Assembly: GCF_013393325.1 (NCBI RefSeq)
Contig: NZ_QJRC01000085.1
Span: 5,559 to 59,685 of the forward strand
Direction of reading: 5' to 3'
DNA: 54,127 nt
Source: Pseudomonas hunanensis
Lineage (GTDB): Bacteria > Pseudomonadota > Gammaproteobacteria > Pseudomonadales > Pseudomonadaceae
The notes under the pieces are model-generated. The model ran no database searches, was not told the DNA's origin, and was given only the letters and a program-made list of their open reading frames with translations. The position numbers and the translations under genes were made by a program. Positions 35,207-44,457 of the stretch are shown piece by piece; positions within the stretch are counted from its first letter, which is position 1; each line of letters begins with the position of its first letter.

Positions 35207-36222
35207 CAGTGCAGTGGCAGGAGCAGGTATCGCTCAAGCCTTACAACACCTTCGGTATCGACGTGAAGGCGCGCTATTTCAGCCAGGCGCAGGATGACCT
35301 GCAGGTACGCCAGGCGCTGAGCCAGGCGCAGCAGCAAGGCCTCCCGGTGTTGGTGATCGGTGGCGGCAGCAACCTGCTGCTGACCCGTGATATCGATGCG
35401 TTGGTGCTGCACATGGCCAGCCGTGGCCGGCGCGTGCTCAGTGACGATGGCGAGCGCGTCGTGGTCGAGGCCGAGGCCGGTGAGCCTTGGCATGCATTCG
35501 TACAATGGGCATTGACGCAGGGGTATTGCGGGCTGGAGAACCTCAGCCTCATCCCTGGCACCGTGGGCGCGGCACCCATGCAGAACGTGGGTGCTTATGG
35601 GGTAGAGATCAAGGACGTATTCGCCGGCCTGACAGCCCTGGACCGCGAGACCGGCGAGCTGCGTGACTTCGGTTTGGCGGAGTGTGCCTTTGGCTACCGC
35701 GACAGTCTTTTCAAGCGCAACCCCGGGCGCTGGTTGATCCTGCGTGTGCGCTTTGCCCTGACACGCACCCTGCAGGCCCATCTGGATTACGGCCCAGTGC
35801 GTCAGCGCCTGGCGGAACAGGGCGTAACCGAGCCGACTGCGCAGGCGATCAGTGATGCAATTTGCAGCATTCGCCGCGAGAAGCTGCCGGACCCGGCTGA
35901 ACTTGGCAATGCTGGGAGCTTCTTCAAGAACCCGGTGGTGCCGGCTGGTCTGGTCGAGCATATTCGTGCGCAGTATCCGGCCGTTGTGGCGTATCCGCAG
36001 GCTGATGGCCGGGTGAAGTTGGCGGCGGGTTGGTTGATCGAACAGGCGGGCTGGAAAGGGCATCGCGATGGTGATGCGGGCGTGCATCGCCTGCAGTCGC
36101 TGGTGTTGGTCAACTATGGCCAGGCGAGCGGGGCGCAGATGCAGGCGTTGGCGCTGCGGATCCAGGCGGATATCCTGGAGCGTTTCGGGGTTGAGCTGGA
36201 AATGGAGCCTAACCTCTACTGA
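35203..36222 (+). CDS. murB: UDP-N-acetylenolpyruvoylglucosamine reductase
   Basis: A 339-aa FAD enzyme that reduces the enolpyruvyl group to give UDP-MurNAc, the second committed step of peptidoglycan synthesis. FAD-binding motifs are VIGGGSNLLL (about 47-56) and LIPGTVGAAPMQNVGAYG (about 117-134). SFFKNP (about 243) carries the catalytic serine and the C-terminal EMEPNLY region the catalytic glutamate. The ATG overlaps the ptpA stop as ATGA. It is the last gene of the rightward run and is followed by a strong terminator. Confidence 0.95.
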   Translation: MTVQWQEQVSLKPYNTFGIDVKARYFSQAQDDLQVRQALSQAQQQGLPVLVIGGGSNLLLTRDIDALVLHMASRGRRVLSDDGERVVVEAEAGEPWHAFVQWALTQGYCGLENLSLIPGTVGAAPMQNVGAYGVEIKDVFAGLTALDRETGELRDFGLAECAFGYRDSLFKRNPGRWLILRVRFALTRTLQAHLDYGPVRQRLAEQGVTEPTAQAISDAICSIRREKLPDPAELGNAGSFFKNPVVPAGLVEHIRAQYPAVVAYPQADGRVKLAAGWLIEQAGWKGHRDGDAGVHRLQSLVLVNYGQASGAQMQALALRIQADILERFGVELEMEPNLY

Positions 36223-36276
36223 TCGAAGGGGGCAGCGTAGCGGCCCCAACCCAGCGACCACGTTCACTTGGCCAAG

Positions 36277-36312
36277 AAAAAGCCCCGCCAGTTCGCACTG
36301 GCGGGGCTTTTT
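36277..36312. terminator. Bidirectional rho-independent terminator between murB and rne
   Basis: A 16-bp perfect stem (36277-36292 with 36297-36312) with a four-base loop has an A5 run on the left and T5 on the right. It can end transcripts from both sides: murB on the plus strand and rne on the minus strand, whose stop is 15 bp away. Confidence 0.95.
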
Positions 36313-36327
36313 ATTCAGCCTTGGCTA

Positions 36328-39300
36328 TCAACCGTGATGAGGCTTGTGCTCATCGGCGGCTTCCAGGGCTGGCTCCTCGGTGGCGGCAGCTTCCTGTGCG
36401 GCTTTGGCGGCAGCCTCGGCTTCACGCTTGCGACGGCGCACTTCACGCGGGTCGTTCGGCGCGCGGCCGTTCGCCAGCATGACGGTGGCCGGCTCTACTG
36501 CGGCTGGGGCTTCGATCGCTGCAGGTTCGACGACCACGGGTGCAGGCTCGGCCACTGCTTCTGGCTGAGCTTCGATTACCGGTGCGGGTTGCTCGGCAAC
36601 CGAAGCCGCTTCGACAACGGCCGGGGCCTGTTCGATTTCACCGGCTTCCACGGCTGGGGCTTCCACTGGCGCTTCAGCAGCCACGGTTTCGGCAACCACG
36701 GCCGGCTCGACAAGAGGTGTCGCTTCGACGGCGGCCTGCGGAGCGATTTCGACCACAGGCTCGGCGGTTGCCTCGACCACGGCCACTGGCTCGCTGACCG
36801 GTTGCTCGACCGCAGGTGCTACGGCCACTTCCTCAGCCTTGGCGACAGCTTCGACCTGCTCTACCTTTTCAACCTGCTCGACGGGTTGGGCGGCTTCGCT
36901 GTTGTCAGTTTCTGCTGCGGTGGCGACTTCAGCGGTGGCGCGCTCGGCCTGCTGGTTGGCCTGGGCTTCGGCGTCGGTGCTGATGTTGCTGGTGGCAACA
37001 GCGGCAGTCACTGCCAGGCCGGCGGCCAGTTCGGCACCCAGCTCGGTGGCCTGGTGCTGTTGTGGTTGCTCTTCGCTGCCTTCTTCTTCGCCGTCGATCA
37101 GCTCGCCATTGGCGTTGCGCTGGCGCTCACGACGGTTGCTGCGACGGCGCTGACCACGCGAGCGGCGGCGCGGGCGCTCGCCATCGGTGGCTTCCTGCTC
37201 GTCCTGCAGCAGCTCATCGTTTGGCAGTTGCTCTTCGGCCAGCTCGGCAGCCTGTTCGGCCGCTTCTTCTGCGGCACGTGGCTGACGCTCTTCGCGTGGT
37301 GGGCGCGGGGCACGTTCTTCACGTGGAGCACGTTCTTCGCGAGGGGCGCGCTCTTCGCGTGGAGCACGTTCTTCACGAGGGGCACGCTCTTCGCGAGGTG
37401 CGCGCTCTTCACGTGGAGCACGCTCTTCACGCGGTGCACGCTCTTCGCGTGGAGCACGTTCTTCGCGGGTTACACGTTCTTCGCGCGGCTGGCGCTCTTC
37501 GCGTTCGGCTGGCGGGGTAGCATCCAGCGGCTCACGCAGCTCGCGTACGCGCTCTTCGCCACGGTTGCTGCGGCGGTCTTCGCGTGGCTGACGTGGTGCA
37601 CGCTCTTCGCGCGGGGCGCGTTCTTCGCGTGGGGCGCGCTCTTCACGTGGTGCACGCTCTTCGCGCGGTGCGCGTTCCTCGCGTGGCTGGCGCTCTTCGC
37701 GCGGTGCGCGCTCGGCACGTTCTTCACGCGGCTTGCGCTCTTCGTCGCGGCGGCCGTTGCGGTTGCGGCTTTGCTGGCGGCCGTTGCGGCGTTCTTCGTT
37801 GCGTGGGCTGCGCTCAGCGGCCGGTTTTTCGGCGGCAACCACCGGTGCGGCGGCAGGCTCGTCCTTGCCGGCGAACAGGCTGACCAGCGACTTCACCAGG
37901 CCCTTGAACAGGCTTGGCTCCGGAGCGCTCGGGGCAGGGGCGACCGGTGCGGCAGCCTGCGGCTCTTCAGCGGCGGCCGGTACCGGCGCATTGGCGCGTG
38001 CCGGGGCCGTTTTCACAGCAGCTTCCTGACGTACCAGGGTGCGGGTGGCGGTCGGCTGCGGCGCTTCTTCGGTTTCGGCGGCGGCGATCTCGTAGCTGGA
38101 CTGGTTGTTCAGCACTTCCGGGTTGTCGTCGCGCAGGCGCTGGACTTCGAAGTGCGGGGTTTCCAGGTGGTCGTTTGGCAAGATGATGATGCGCGCACGG
38201 GTGCGCAGTTCGATCTTGGTGATCGAGTTGCGCTTCTCGTTGAGCAGGAACGCGGCCACCGGGATCGGCACCTGGGCACGCACTTCGGCGGTGCGGTCCT
38301 TCAGGGCTTCTTCTTCGATCAGGCGCAGGATGGCCAGCGACAGCGACTCGACATCGCGGATGATGCCGGTGCCGGAGCAGCGTGGGCAGACGATGCCGCT
38401 GCTTTCGCCCAGCGACGGGCGCAGGCGCTGACGGGACATTTCCAGCAGGCCGAAGCGGGAGATGCGGCCAACCTGCACGCGGGCGCGGTCGGCTTCCAGG
38501 CATTCGCGGACGCGTTCTTCCACGGCGCGTTGGTTTTTCGCCGGGGTCATGTCGATGAAGTCGATGACGATCAGGCCACCAATGTCACGCAGGCGTAGCT
38601 GGCGGGCGATTTCCTCGGCCGCTTCCAGGTTGGTCTGCAAGGCGGTTTCTTCGATGTCGCTGCCTTTGGTGGCGCGCGCCGAGTTGATGTCGATGGACAC
38701 CAGGGCTTCGGTCGGGTCGATCACGATCGAGCCGCCGGAAGGCAGGTCGACCACGCGCTGGAAGGCGGTCTCGATCTGGCTTTCGATCTGGAAACGGTTG
38801 AACAGCGGCACGCTGTCTTCGTACAGCTTGACCTTGCTGGCGTACTGCGGCATCACCTGGCGGATGAAGGTGAGGGCTTCTTCCTGGGCGTCGATGCTGT
38901 CGATCAGCACTTCGCCGATGTCCTGGCGCAGGTAGTCGCGGATGGCGCGGATGATGACGTTGCTTTCCTGGTAGATCAGGAATGGCGCGGCGCGGTCCAG
39001 GGACGCTTCCTTGATGGCGGTCCACAGCTGCAGCAGGTAGTCGAGGTCCCACTGCATTTCTTCGCTGCTGCGGCCCAGGCCTGCAGTGCGCACGATCAGG
39101 CCCATGTCGCCCGGCACGGTCAGGCCGTTCAGGGCTTCACGCAGTTCGTTGCGCTCTTCGCCTTCGATGCGGCGGGAGATGCCGCCGGCACGCGGGTTGT
39201 TGGGCATCAGAACCAGGTAGCGGCCAGCCAGGCTGATGAAGGTGGTGAGGGCGGCGCCTTTGTTGCCGCGCTCTTCCTTCTCGACCTGGACGATGACTTC

Positions 39301-39588
39301 CTGGCCTTCGCTGAGTACTTCCTTGATGTTGACCCGGCCTTCAGGGGCCTTCTTGAAGTATTCGCGGGAGATTTCTTTCAGCGGCAGGAAGCCGTGACGT
39401 TCGGAGCCGAAGTCGACGAAGGCGGCTTCGAGGCTGGGTTCGATGCGGGTGATCTTGCCTTTATAGATGTTGGCCTTTTTCTGCTCGCGCGCACCGGACT
39501 CGATGTCCAGGTCGTAGAGACGTTGGCCGTCCACCAGGGCTACACGCAACTCTTCGGGTTGAGTCGCGTTAATCAGCATTCTTTTCAT
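36328..39588 (-). CDS. rne: Ribonuclease E
   Basis: A 1086-aa endoribonuclease, core of the RNA degradosome and essential for mRNA turnover and rRNA/tRNA processing. It begins [21 protein letters not shown] as in E. coli. The S1 RNA-binding domain is at about 36-119. Catalytic aspartates lie in [10 protein letters not shown] (about 303) and VIDFIDMTP (about 346). CPRCSGTG (about 404) is the zinc link that joins protomers. The C-terminal half (from about 520) is disordered, first Ala/Pro-rich, then with two arrays of a six-residue RAPREE repeat, then acidic Ala/Val/Glu-rich sequence ending in [11 protein letters not shown] at 39588 was chosen from family conservation; the 16 upstream residues lie in the leader. 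The leader is long and structured, as expected for autoregulation. Confidence 0.97.
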   Translation of the reverse strand: MKRMLINATQPEELRVALVDGQRLYDLDIESGAREQKKANIYKGKITRIEPSLEAAFVDFGSERHGFLPLKEISREYFKKAPEGRVNIKEVLSEGQEVIVQVEKEERGNKGAALTTFISLAGRYLVLMPNNPRAGGISRRIEGEERNELREALNGLTVPGDMGLIVRTAGLGRSSEEMQWDLDYLLQLWTAIKEASLDRAAPFLIYQESNVIIRAIRDYLRQDIGEVLIDSIDAQEEALTFIRQVMPQYASKVKLYEDSVPLFNRFQIESQIETAFQRVVDLPSGGSIVIDPTEALVSIDINSARATKGSDIEETALQTNLEAAEEIARQLRLRDIGGLIVIDFIDMTPAKNQRAVEERVRECLEADRARVQVGRISRFGLLEMSRQRLRPSLGESSGIVCPRCSGTGIIRDVESLSLAILRLIEEEALKDRTAEVRAQVPIPVAAFLLNEKRNSITKIELRTRARIIILPNDHLETPHFEVQRLRDDNPEVLNNQSSYEIAAAETEEAPQPTATRTLVRQEAAVKTAPARANAPVPAAAEEPQAAAPVAPAPSAPEPSLFKGLVKSLVSLFAGKDEPAAAPVVAAEKPAAERSPRNEERRNGRQQSRNRNGRRDEERKPREERAERAPREERQPREERAPREERAPREERAPREERAPREERAPRQPREDRRSNRGEERVRELREPLDATPPAEREERQPREERVTREERAPREERAPREERAPREERAPREERAPREERAPREERAPREERAPREERAPRPPREERQPRAAEEAAEQAAELAEEQLPNDELLQDEQEATDGERPRRRSRGQRRRSNRRERQRNANGELIDGEEEGSEEQPQQHQATELGAELAAGLAVTAAVATSNISTDAEAQANQQAERATAEVATAAETDNSEAAQPVEQVEKVEQVEAVAKAEEVAVAPAVEQPVSEPVAVVEATAEPVVEIAPQAAVEATPLVEPAVVAETVAAEAPVEAPAVEAGEIEQAPAVVEAASVAEQPAPVIEAQPEAVAEPAPVVVEPAAIEAPAAVEPATVMLANGRAPNDPREVRRRKREAEAAAKAAQEAAATEEPALEAADEHKPHHG
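37311..37472 (-). repeat. 18-bp tandem repeat, nine units, encoding RAPREE in RNase E
   Basis: Nine head-to-tail 18-bp units of the type cacgttcttcacgtggag encode the arginine/glutamate repeat REERAP within the RNase E tail. Units differ at silent positions, so selection acts on the protein repeat. Copy number is likely variable between strains. Confidence 0.88.
37588..37735 (-). repeat. Second RAPREE-encoding repeat array in rne
   Basis: A shorter and less regular array of about five or six related 18-bp units, separated from the first by non-repeated coding sequence. It encodes [16 protein letters not shown] residues nearer the catalytic domain. The charged repeat probably forms an RNA-binding arginine-rich region. 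Confidence 0.75.
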
Positions 39589-40327
39589 GTTGTACCGTCG
39601 GTTTCCGGGCTGCCGGAAACGGCGTTCGGCACACACGACGTCTCATGGTCGGTGCCAAGGTGCGCAAAGGGTGGCCGGGCCACCCCCGTGTCGAGCGACG
39701 TTCGGCACCAGCCGGTTGCCCAGCCTGCCGTTGTCGCGACGACGCGTCCTGTTTGCTGCGGTGCCAACAAGGCCCCGGTGGCTTCGAATAGGTATCCGAA
39801 TCAACCAAGCGGGCCTTGTGCACTCAGTCAGGAGGAGGAATCAACCGTCAGCCGTGGACGCCCGGAGGCATCTGTTCAGGACCTTATCCGCTCGCCAGCC
39901 GTGAGTGGGCTGGTGGCCGGACGCGGTGCTACACGGTCCGAGGGCTGTGCATCTCCACCCTGCACGTATCCCTGATAATTCGGGTGCTGCCGCGCGCTGA
40001 ATCCGCAACGGGTTGCATTTTTCGCCAGCGCTGGTTCTGCGCTGGCGCCATTCATGTCCAAGGCAGGTATTTCCGAAGCATTCGCCGGGCGTTGCGTGGA
40101 AGCGACTCGCGGGCAGAGGTGCAGCGAAAAGAATCGGGTAAGCAGGTGAAACACCGCACTTGTCGTTTTTTTTCGGTCTTCTCTACACAGCGCTGGTGGC
40201 GATTCCAGGCAATTCGGTAAACTGGCGAAAACCCCGTAGGACGGCCTCGCGTCCTGGAGAATTGCGAAGGTCAGGGACCGGCGAAGAGCCTGGTGCCGCT
40301 GGCCTGCCGCTTTTGGCGGCGTTCGCG
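39589..40327 (-). promoter_or_regulatory. Long structured 5' leader of rne
   Basis: The 796-bp gap between rne and rluC has no gene I can support; open frames within it lack start signals and family features. On the minus strand it can form hairpins at 39601-39620 (8-bp stem, ending 13 bases before the start codon, next to a weak ribosome-binding site) and 40023-40047 (9-bp stem). In E. coli the rne leader mediates cleavage-based autoregulation; a like role here is inferred. The leader would be about 730 nt if the promoter at 40328-40356 is right. Confidence 0.55.
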
Positions 40328-40356
40328 ACTATAGCAGCAATGATTAAGTGCTTCAA
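40328..40356 (-). promoter_or_regulatory. Candidate sigma-70 promoter of rne
   Basis: On the minus strand TTGAAG (40351-40356) and TATAGT (40328-40333) are spaced by 17 bases, a good sigma-70 match. Transcription would start near 40321, far upstream of rne. It lies back to back with the rluC -10 element. Confidence 0.5.
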
Positions 40357-40369
40357 TTCCATAAAAAAT

Positions 40370-40378
40370 TGTTATGAT
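40370..40378 (+). promoter_or_regulatory. Extended -10 promoter of rluC
   Basis: TG-T-TATGAT (40370-40378) is an extended -10 element. A start point about 7 bases downstream would be at or next to the A of the rluC start codon (40385). No Shine-Dalgarno sequence precedes that ATG, which fits a leaderless message. Confidence 0.5.
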
Positions 40379-40384
40379 CCCGCC

Positions 40385-41341
40385 ATGACGACCAATACCC
40401 CTCCGACTTCCGGCGTTCAGCTGATCGAAGTCGCGCCGGAGCTTGCCGGCCAACGCATCGACAATTTCCTCATCACGGCCCTCAAGGGCGTGCCCAAGAC
40501 GCTGGTCTACCGCATCCTGCGCAAGGGTGAGGTGAGGGTCAACAAGGGCCGCGTCAAGCCGGAGTACAAAATCCAGGCCGGCGACATCGTGCGGGTGCCG
40601 CCCGTCCGCCTGCCGGAACGTGACGAACCGGCACCGGTGGCCCAGGGCCTGTTGCAGCGCCTGGAGGCCGCGATCGTCTACGAAGACAAGGCGCTGATCG
40701 TGATGAACAAGCCCGCCGGCATTGCCGTGCACGGTGGCAGCGGCCTGAGCTTTGGGGTGATCGAGGCGCTGCGCCAACTGCGCCCGGATGCCAAGGAGCT
40801 GGAGCTGGTGCACCGCCTGGATCGCGACACCTCCGGCCTGCTGATGATCGCCAAGAAGCGCAGCATGCTGCGCCACCTGCATGCCGCCCTGCGCGGCGAT
40901 GGTGTCGACAAGCGCTACATGGCGCTGGTGCGTGGCCATTGGCCGACCTCGAAAAAACAGGTCAATGCGCCATTGCTCAAGAGCAACCTGCGTTCCGGTG
41001 AGCGCATGGTCGAGGTGAACGACGAGGGCAAGGAGGCACTGACCCTGTTCCGCGTGCTGCGCCGTTTTGGCGAATTCGCCACCATTGTCGAGGCGCGCCC
41101 GATCACCGGTCGTACCCACCAGATCCGTGTGCACACCCTGCACGCCGGGCACATGATTGCCGGCGACAGCAAATACGGTGACGAAGACTTCAGTCGCGAG
41201 ATTCGCGAACTGGGCGGCAAGCGCCTGTTCCTGCATGCCTATGCGCTGACCGTGCCGCTGCCGGACGGAGGCGAGCTTAAACTCGAGGCGCCGGTGGATG
41301 AGGTGTGGGCGAAAACCATTGAGCGTTTGAGTGCATCCTGA
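40385..41341 (+). CDS. rluC: 23S rRNA pseudouridine synthase (955/2504/2580)
   Basis: A 318-aa enzyme that makes pseudouridine at three sites of 23S rRNA. The N-terminal S4 RNA-binding domain covers about residues 15-75 ([28 protein letters not shown]). The catalytic motif [15 protein letters not shown], with the nucleophilic aspartate, is at about 141-155, and [15 protein letters not shown] sequence ([11 protein letters not shown]) near 240. Gene order next to rne, read divergently, is the same as in E. coli and P. aeruginosa. The ATG at 40385 fits family length; the open frame continues upstream but no ribosome-binding site supports it. Confidence 0.94.
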   Translation: MTTNTPPTSGVQLIEVAPELAGQRIDNFLITALKGVPKTLVYRILRKGEVRVNKGRVKPEYKIQAGDIVRVPPVRLPERDEPAPVAQGLLQRLEAAIVYEDKALIVMNKPAGIAVHGGSGLSFGVIEALRQLRPDAKELELVHRLDRDTSGLLMIAKKRSMLRHLHAALRGDGVDKRYMALVRGHWPTSKKQVNAPLLKSNLRSGERMVEVNDEGKEALTLFRVLRRFGEFATIVEARPITGRTHQIRVHTLHAGHMIAGDSKYGDEDFSREIRELGGKRLFLHAYALTVPLPDGGELKLEAPVDEVWAKTIERLSAS

Positions 41342-41344
41342 TCT

Positions 41345-42019
41345 ATGAAAAAGGGCTATGAGCTACTGATTTTCGACTGGGACGGCACGCTGGCTGATTC
41401 CATCGGGCGTATCGTCGAGGCGATGAATGCCGCCGCCGAGCGTGCTGGCGAGGCGCCCAGTGGCGACGATGCAGTCAAGGGCATCATCGGCCTGGCCCTG
41501 GGCGAGGCCATTCATACGCTGTACCCGCACCTGGCGCCTGCGCAGGTGGAGCGCTTTCGTCAGCACTATGCCGATATCTACATGGCGCTGGATCAGCAGC
41601 CCTCGCCGTTGTTCGAGGGCGTGGTCGAGTCGCTGGATGCCTTCCGCGCCGAGGGTTACCGCCTGGCGGTGGCCACCGGCAAAGCTCGTCGCGGGTTGAA
41701 TCGGGTGCTCAAGGCCAATGGTTGGGAGCAGTTCTTCGACATCACCCGCGCTGCCGACGAAACCCGTGGTAAACCGCACCCGCTGATGCTTGAGGAGATC
41801 CTCGCGCATTGCGGCGTCGAACCGGGGCGTGCGCTGATGGTCGGAGATTCTGCATTCGATCTACAGATGGCCAGCAATGCCGGCATGCATTCGGTGGCGG
41901 TGGGCTATGGTGCCATGTCGCTACAGGCGCTGGCCGAGTTTGGGCCGCAGGTTTGCATCGATCACTTTTCCCAGCTGCGCGAGTGGCTGGGTGGTACTGC
42001 AATTCCACTTCCAAGGTAG
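41345..42019 (+). CDS. HAD family hydrolase, phosphoglycolate phosphatase-like
   Basis: A 224-aa cytosolic phosphatase of the haloacid dehalogenase superfamily. Motif I is DWDGTLADS (residues 10-18) with both catalytic aspartates; the helical cap follows; motif II is AVATGKARRG (about 113); motif III/IV is VGDSAFDLQMASNAG (about 166-180). Substrate is not determined. It starts 3 bp after rluC and ends 6 bp before sppA, so the three are one operon, an order also seen in P. aeruginosa. Confidence 0.9.
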   Translation: MKKGYELLIFDWDGTLADSIGRIVEAMNAAAERAGEAPSGDDAVKGIIGLALGEAIHTLYPHLAPAQVERFRQHYADIYMALDQQPSPLFEGVVESLDAFRAEGYRLAVATGKARRGLNRVLKANGWEQFFDITRAADETRGKPHPLMLEEILAHCGVEPGRALMVGDSAFDLQMASNAGMHSVAVGYGAMSLQALAEFGPQVCIDHFSQLREWLGGTAIPLPR

Positions 42020-42025
42020 GTAAGC

Positions 42026-43015
42026 ATGGCAGACGAATGGAAGGCCCCCGAGGCCGAGCCCGAGGAGCGCGAAGAGCGCAAAAGCTGGAAGCTGCTGGAA
42101 AAGACCTTGCTGGCCAGCGTGCAGGAGCAGCGCCGCTCGCGGCGCTGGGGGATCTTCTTCAAGCTGCTGACCTTCGTCTATCTGTTCGGCATCCTGGTGT
42201 TGTTCACCCCGCTGATGGACATGGACAAGGCCGCCTCGCGCAGCGCCAGCCATACCGCGCTGGTCGAGGTGCGTGGGGTGATTGCCGATCAGGAGGCTGC
42301 CAGCGCCGACAACATCGTCAAGAGCCTGCGCGATGCGTTCAAGGACAGCAAGACCAAGGCTGTGGTGATGCGTATCAATAGCCCGGGTGGCAGCCCGGTG
42401 CAGGCAGGCTACGTGTATGACGAAATCCGTCGTCTGCGTGCCGAATACCCGGCCATCAAGTTGTATGCGGTGATTTCGGACCTTGGTGCTTCCGGGGCCT
42501 ATTACATTGCCAGTGCGGCGGACGAGATCTACGCCGACAAGGCCAGCCTGGTGGGCTCGATCGGTGTGACGGCGGCCGGTTATGGGTTTGTCGGCACCAT
42601 GGAGAAGCTGGGGGTGGAGCGGCGCGCCTACACGTCAGGCGAGCACAAGGCCTTCCTTGACCCGTTCTCGCCGGAAAAGCCCGAAGAGACCCGATTCTGG
42701 CAGGGCGTGCTGGACACCACGCACAACCAGTTCATTGCCATGGTCAAGCAGGGGCGCGGCGAGCGGCTGAAGGACAAGGAGCACCCGGAGCTGTTCAGTG
42801 GTCTGGTGTGGTCGGGTGAGCAGGCCAAGGCGCTAGGGCTGGTGGATGGGCTGGGCAGTGCCAGCTATGTAGCGCGCGAGATCGTTGGTGAGAAGGAGTT
42901 GGTCGACTTCACCGTGCAGGAATCGCCGTTCGATCGCTTCTCCAAGCGCGTGGGGGCCAGCGTGGCTGAGCACCTGGCGATGTGGATGGGCTTTCAAGGG
43001 CCGCAGTTGCGCTGA
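42026..43015 (+). CDS. sppA: Signal peptide peptidase SppA-type S49 protease
   Basis: A 329-aa inner-membrane serine protease of family S49, which degrades leftover signal peptides. A charged N-terminus (about 45 residues) precedes one transmembrane helix (about 46-66). The protease domain has MRINSPGGSPVQAG (about 112-125) and SDLGASGAYYIASAADEI with the catalytic serine (about 151-168); KASLVGSIGV follows with the candidate lysine region. It is the short, single-domain form. The ATG follows a GGTAGGTAAGC leader. Confidence 0.92.
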   Translation: MADEWKAPEAEPEEREERKSWKLLEKTLLASVQEQRRSRRWGIFFKLLTFVYLFGILVLFTPLMDMDKAASRSASHTALVEVRGVIADQEAASADNIVKSLRDAFKDSKTKAVVMRINSPGGSPVQAGYVYDEIRRLRAEYPAIKLYAVISDLGASGAYYIASAADEIYADKASLVGSIGVTAAGYGFVGTMEKLGVERRAYTSGEHKAFLDPFSPEKPEETRFWQGVLDTTHNQFIAMVKQGRGERLKDKEHPELFSGLVWSGEQAKALGLVDGLGSASYVAREIVGEKELVDFTVQESPFDRFSKRVGASVAEHLAMWMGFQGPQLR

Positions 43016-43032
43016 TTCGCGCTGAGGTCGCT

Positions 43033-43050
43033 GGGGGCGCAAGCGCCCCC
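43033..43050. terminator. GC hairpin between converging sppA and maf
   Basis: gggggcgc (43033-43040) pairs with gcgccccc (43043-43050) around two bases. It lies in the 40-bp gap between two converging genes. No T run follows on either side, so it is a likely but not certain terminator. Confidence 0.5.
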
Positions 43051-43055
43051 AAGTC

Positions 43056-43634
43056 TCAAGGGATGACAACGCCTTCCTTGGTCAGCATATCCACCAATCG
43101 AATCAATGGTAGGCCGATCAAGCTGGTCGCATCGCACCCGTGCGTGCTCTGGAACAAGCTTACCCCTAAACCCTCCGCCTTGAAGCTCCCGGCGCAATCC
43201 AGCGGCTGTTCCGCCGTCACATAGCGCTCCACCCGTTCTCTGCTCAATTCGCGCAGCGTCACCGTAAATGGCACGCAGTCCACCTGGCAGTGCCCGGTCG
43301 CGCTGTTGAGCAATGCCAGTCCGGTCAGAAAGCTCACCTGCTGCCCGCTGCACTCCAGCAGCTGCTCGCAAGCCCGCTCGAAGGTGTGGGGTTTGCCCAG
43401 CACCTGCTCGCCCAACACGGCCACCTGGTCCGAACCGATGATCAAATGCCCTGGGTTGCTGTCTGCCAGGGCTTCGGCCTTTTGTCTGGCAAGCCGGCGT
43501 ACTAGCTCTACGGCAGGCTCGTCGGCCAGGCGCTGCTCGTCTATGTCGGGGCTTGCCCAGGTGAAGGGCAGGCGCAGGCGTGCAAGCAGTTCGCGGCGAT
43601 AGGCAGAGCTGGAAGCCAGTAACAAAGGAAGCAT
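43056..43634 (-). CDS. maf: Maf/YceF-type nucleoside triphosphate pyrophosphatase
   Basis: A 192-aa enzyme of the Maf family, which removes modified nucleotides; the YceF subgroup prefers 7-methyl-GTP. It starts MLPLLLASSSAYRRELLARL and has SPDIDE (about 30), KAEAL, the IGSDQV motif with the catalytic aspartate (about 65-70) and CAGSFKAEG. It resembles E. coli YceF, which also neighbours yceD-rpmF, so that activity is most likely. The start at 43634 follows family conservation; the frame extends 12 codons further up. Divergent from yceD. Confidence 0.92.
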   Translation of the reverse strand: MLPLLLASSSAYRRELLARLRLPFTWASPDIDEQRLADEPAVELVRRLARQKAEALADSNPGHLIIGSDQVAVLGEQVLGKPHTFERACEQLLECSGQQVSFLTGLALLNSATGHCQVDCVPFTVTLRELSRERVERYVTAEQPLDCAGSFKAEGLGVSLFQSTHGCDATSLIGLPLIRLVDMLTKEGVVIP

Positions 43635-43692
43635 GGTAGACTCCGGGTTCGGTTGAACCAATTCTATCACGCACGATGCCGCCTAATTTCCT

Positions 43693-43721
43693 TTGACAGG
43701 GGCGGGGGGCATCCCTAGAAT
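43693..43721 (+). promoter_or_regulatory. Near-consensus sigma-70 promoter of yceD-rpmF-plsX
   Basis: A perfect TTGACA (43693-43698) and TAGAAT (43716-43721) are spaced by 17 bases. The spacer is unusual in being almost all G and C. Transcription would begin at about 43728-43731, at the yceD start codon. Confidence 0.85.
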
Positions 43722-43730
43722 GCTGCGCCT

Positions 43731-44258
43731 ATGTTGAATGACCCGATTCCACCTCACGTTGACCCGCGCAAATTAGCCGATCGTGGCGTAACCCTTAACG
43801 GTTCGCTGCAACTCGCTGATTTGGAAAGACTCTGCGACCCGCTTTCCGACAATGTCGGTACGGTGCAGGCGAAGTTCGATTTTGAACGAGATGAACAGCA
43901 CGTGGTGGTTATCCACAGCGAGCTGGACGTCGAGGTCAAGATGGTTTGCCAGCGTTGTCTTGAGCTGGTCACCCTGCCGATCCACAGCGAATGTACTTAC
44001 GCCGTGGTGAAGGAGGGTGCGAATACCCAGTCGTTGCCGAAAGGCTATGACGTGCTGGAACTGGGCGAAGATCCTTTGGATCTGCAGGCGCTGGTCGAGG
44101 AGGAGCTTCTGCTCGCCTTGCCAATCGTGCCTGCTCATCATCCGGAAGAATGCCAGCAGCCGGCGGGCGCAGACGAGCCCGATTCGAGCAAGGACGAGGT
44201 ATCGCGGTCCAACCCGTTCAGTGTTTTGGCGCAGTTAAAGCGTGACCCAAACGTTTAG
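43731..44258 (+). CDS. yceD: YceD/DUF177 family protein, large-subunit rRNA accumulation factor
   Basis: A 175-aa acidic protein of the DUF177 family, found upstream of rpmF in most bacteria and linked to 23S rRNA accumulation. It has the CQRCLELV motif with paired cysteines (about 73-80) and ends SNPFSVLAQLKRD, the conserved C-terminus. Alignment by eye with E. coli YceD supports this start. The predicted transcription start falls on or just before the ATG and no ribosome-binding site is present. It lies 13 bp before rpmF. Confidence 0.92.
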   Translation: MLNDPIPPHVDPRKLADRGVTLNGSLQLADLERLCDPLSDNVGTVQAKFDFERDEQHVVVIHSELDVEVKMVCQRCLELVTLPIHSECTYAVVKEGANTQSLPKGYDVLELGEDPLDLQALVEEELLLALPIVPAHHPEECQQPAGADEPDSSKDEVSRSNPFSVLAQLKRDPNV

Positions 44259-44271
44259 GAGTTAATCAATT

Positions 44272-44454
44272 ATGGCTGTTCAGCAGAACAAAAAATCCCG
44301 CTCTGCCCGTGACATGCGCCGTTCGCACGACGCCCTGTCGGAAAACGCGCTGTCGGTAGAGAAAACCACCGGTGAAGTTCACCTGCGCCACCACGTTTCG
44401 CCAGAAGGCGTATACCGTGGTCGCAAAGTGGTCGATAAGGGCGCTGACGAGTAA
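44272..44454 (+). CDS. rpmF: 50S ribosomal protein L32
   Basis: A 60-aa basic protein beginning [20 protein letters not shown], the conserved L32 start, with [17 protein letters not shown] near the end. TAGGAG lies about 10 bases before the ATG. It is between yceD and plsX as in most gammaproteobacteria, tying ribosome production to phospholipid synthesis. No zinc-binding cysteines are present, as in other Pseudomonas copies. Confidence 0.97.
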   Translation: MAVQQNKKSRSARDMRRSHDALSENALSVEKTTGEVHLRHHVSPEGVYRGRKVVDKGADE

Positions 44455-44457
44455 TCC

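Noticed and set aside
37311..37472. Tandem repeat as a possible CRISPR array
   Set aside because: Units are 18 bp without spacers and encode a protein repeat in rne.
36268..38598. Open frame of 776 codons on the plus strand opposite rne
   Set aside because: It is the antisense shadow of the GC-rich repetitive rne tail; composition is biased to Phe/Arg/Leu and there is no family feature.
39394..39975. Plus-strand frame of 193 codons across the rne start and leader
   Set aside because: Overlaps the conserved rne N-terminus and has no start signal; the leader is better read as untranslated.
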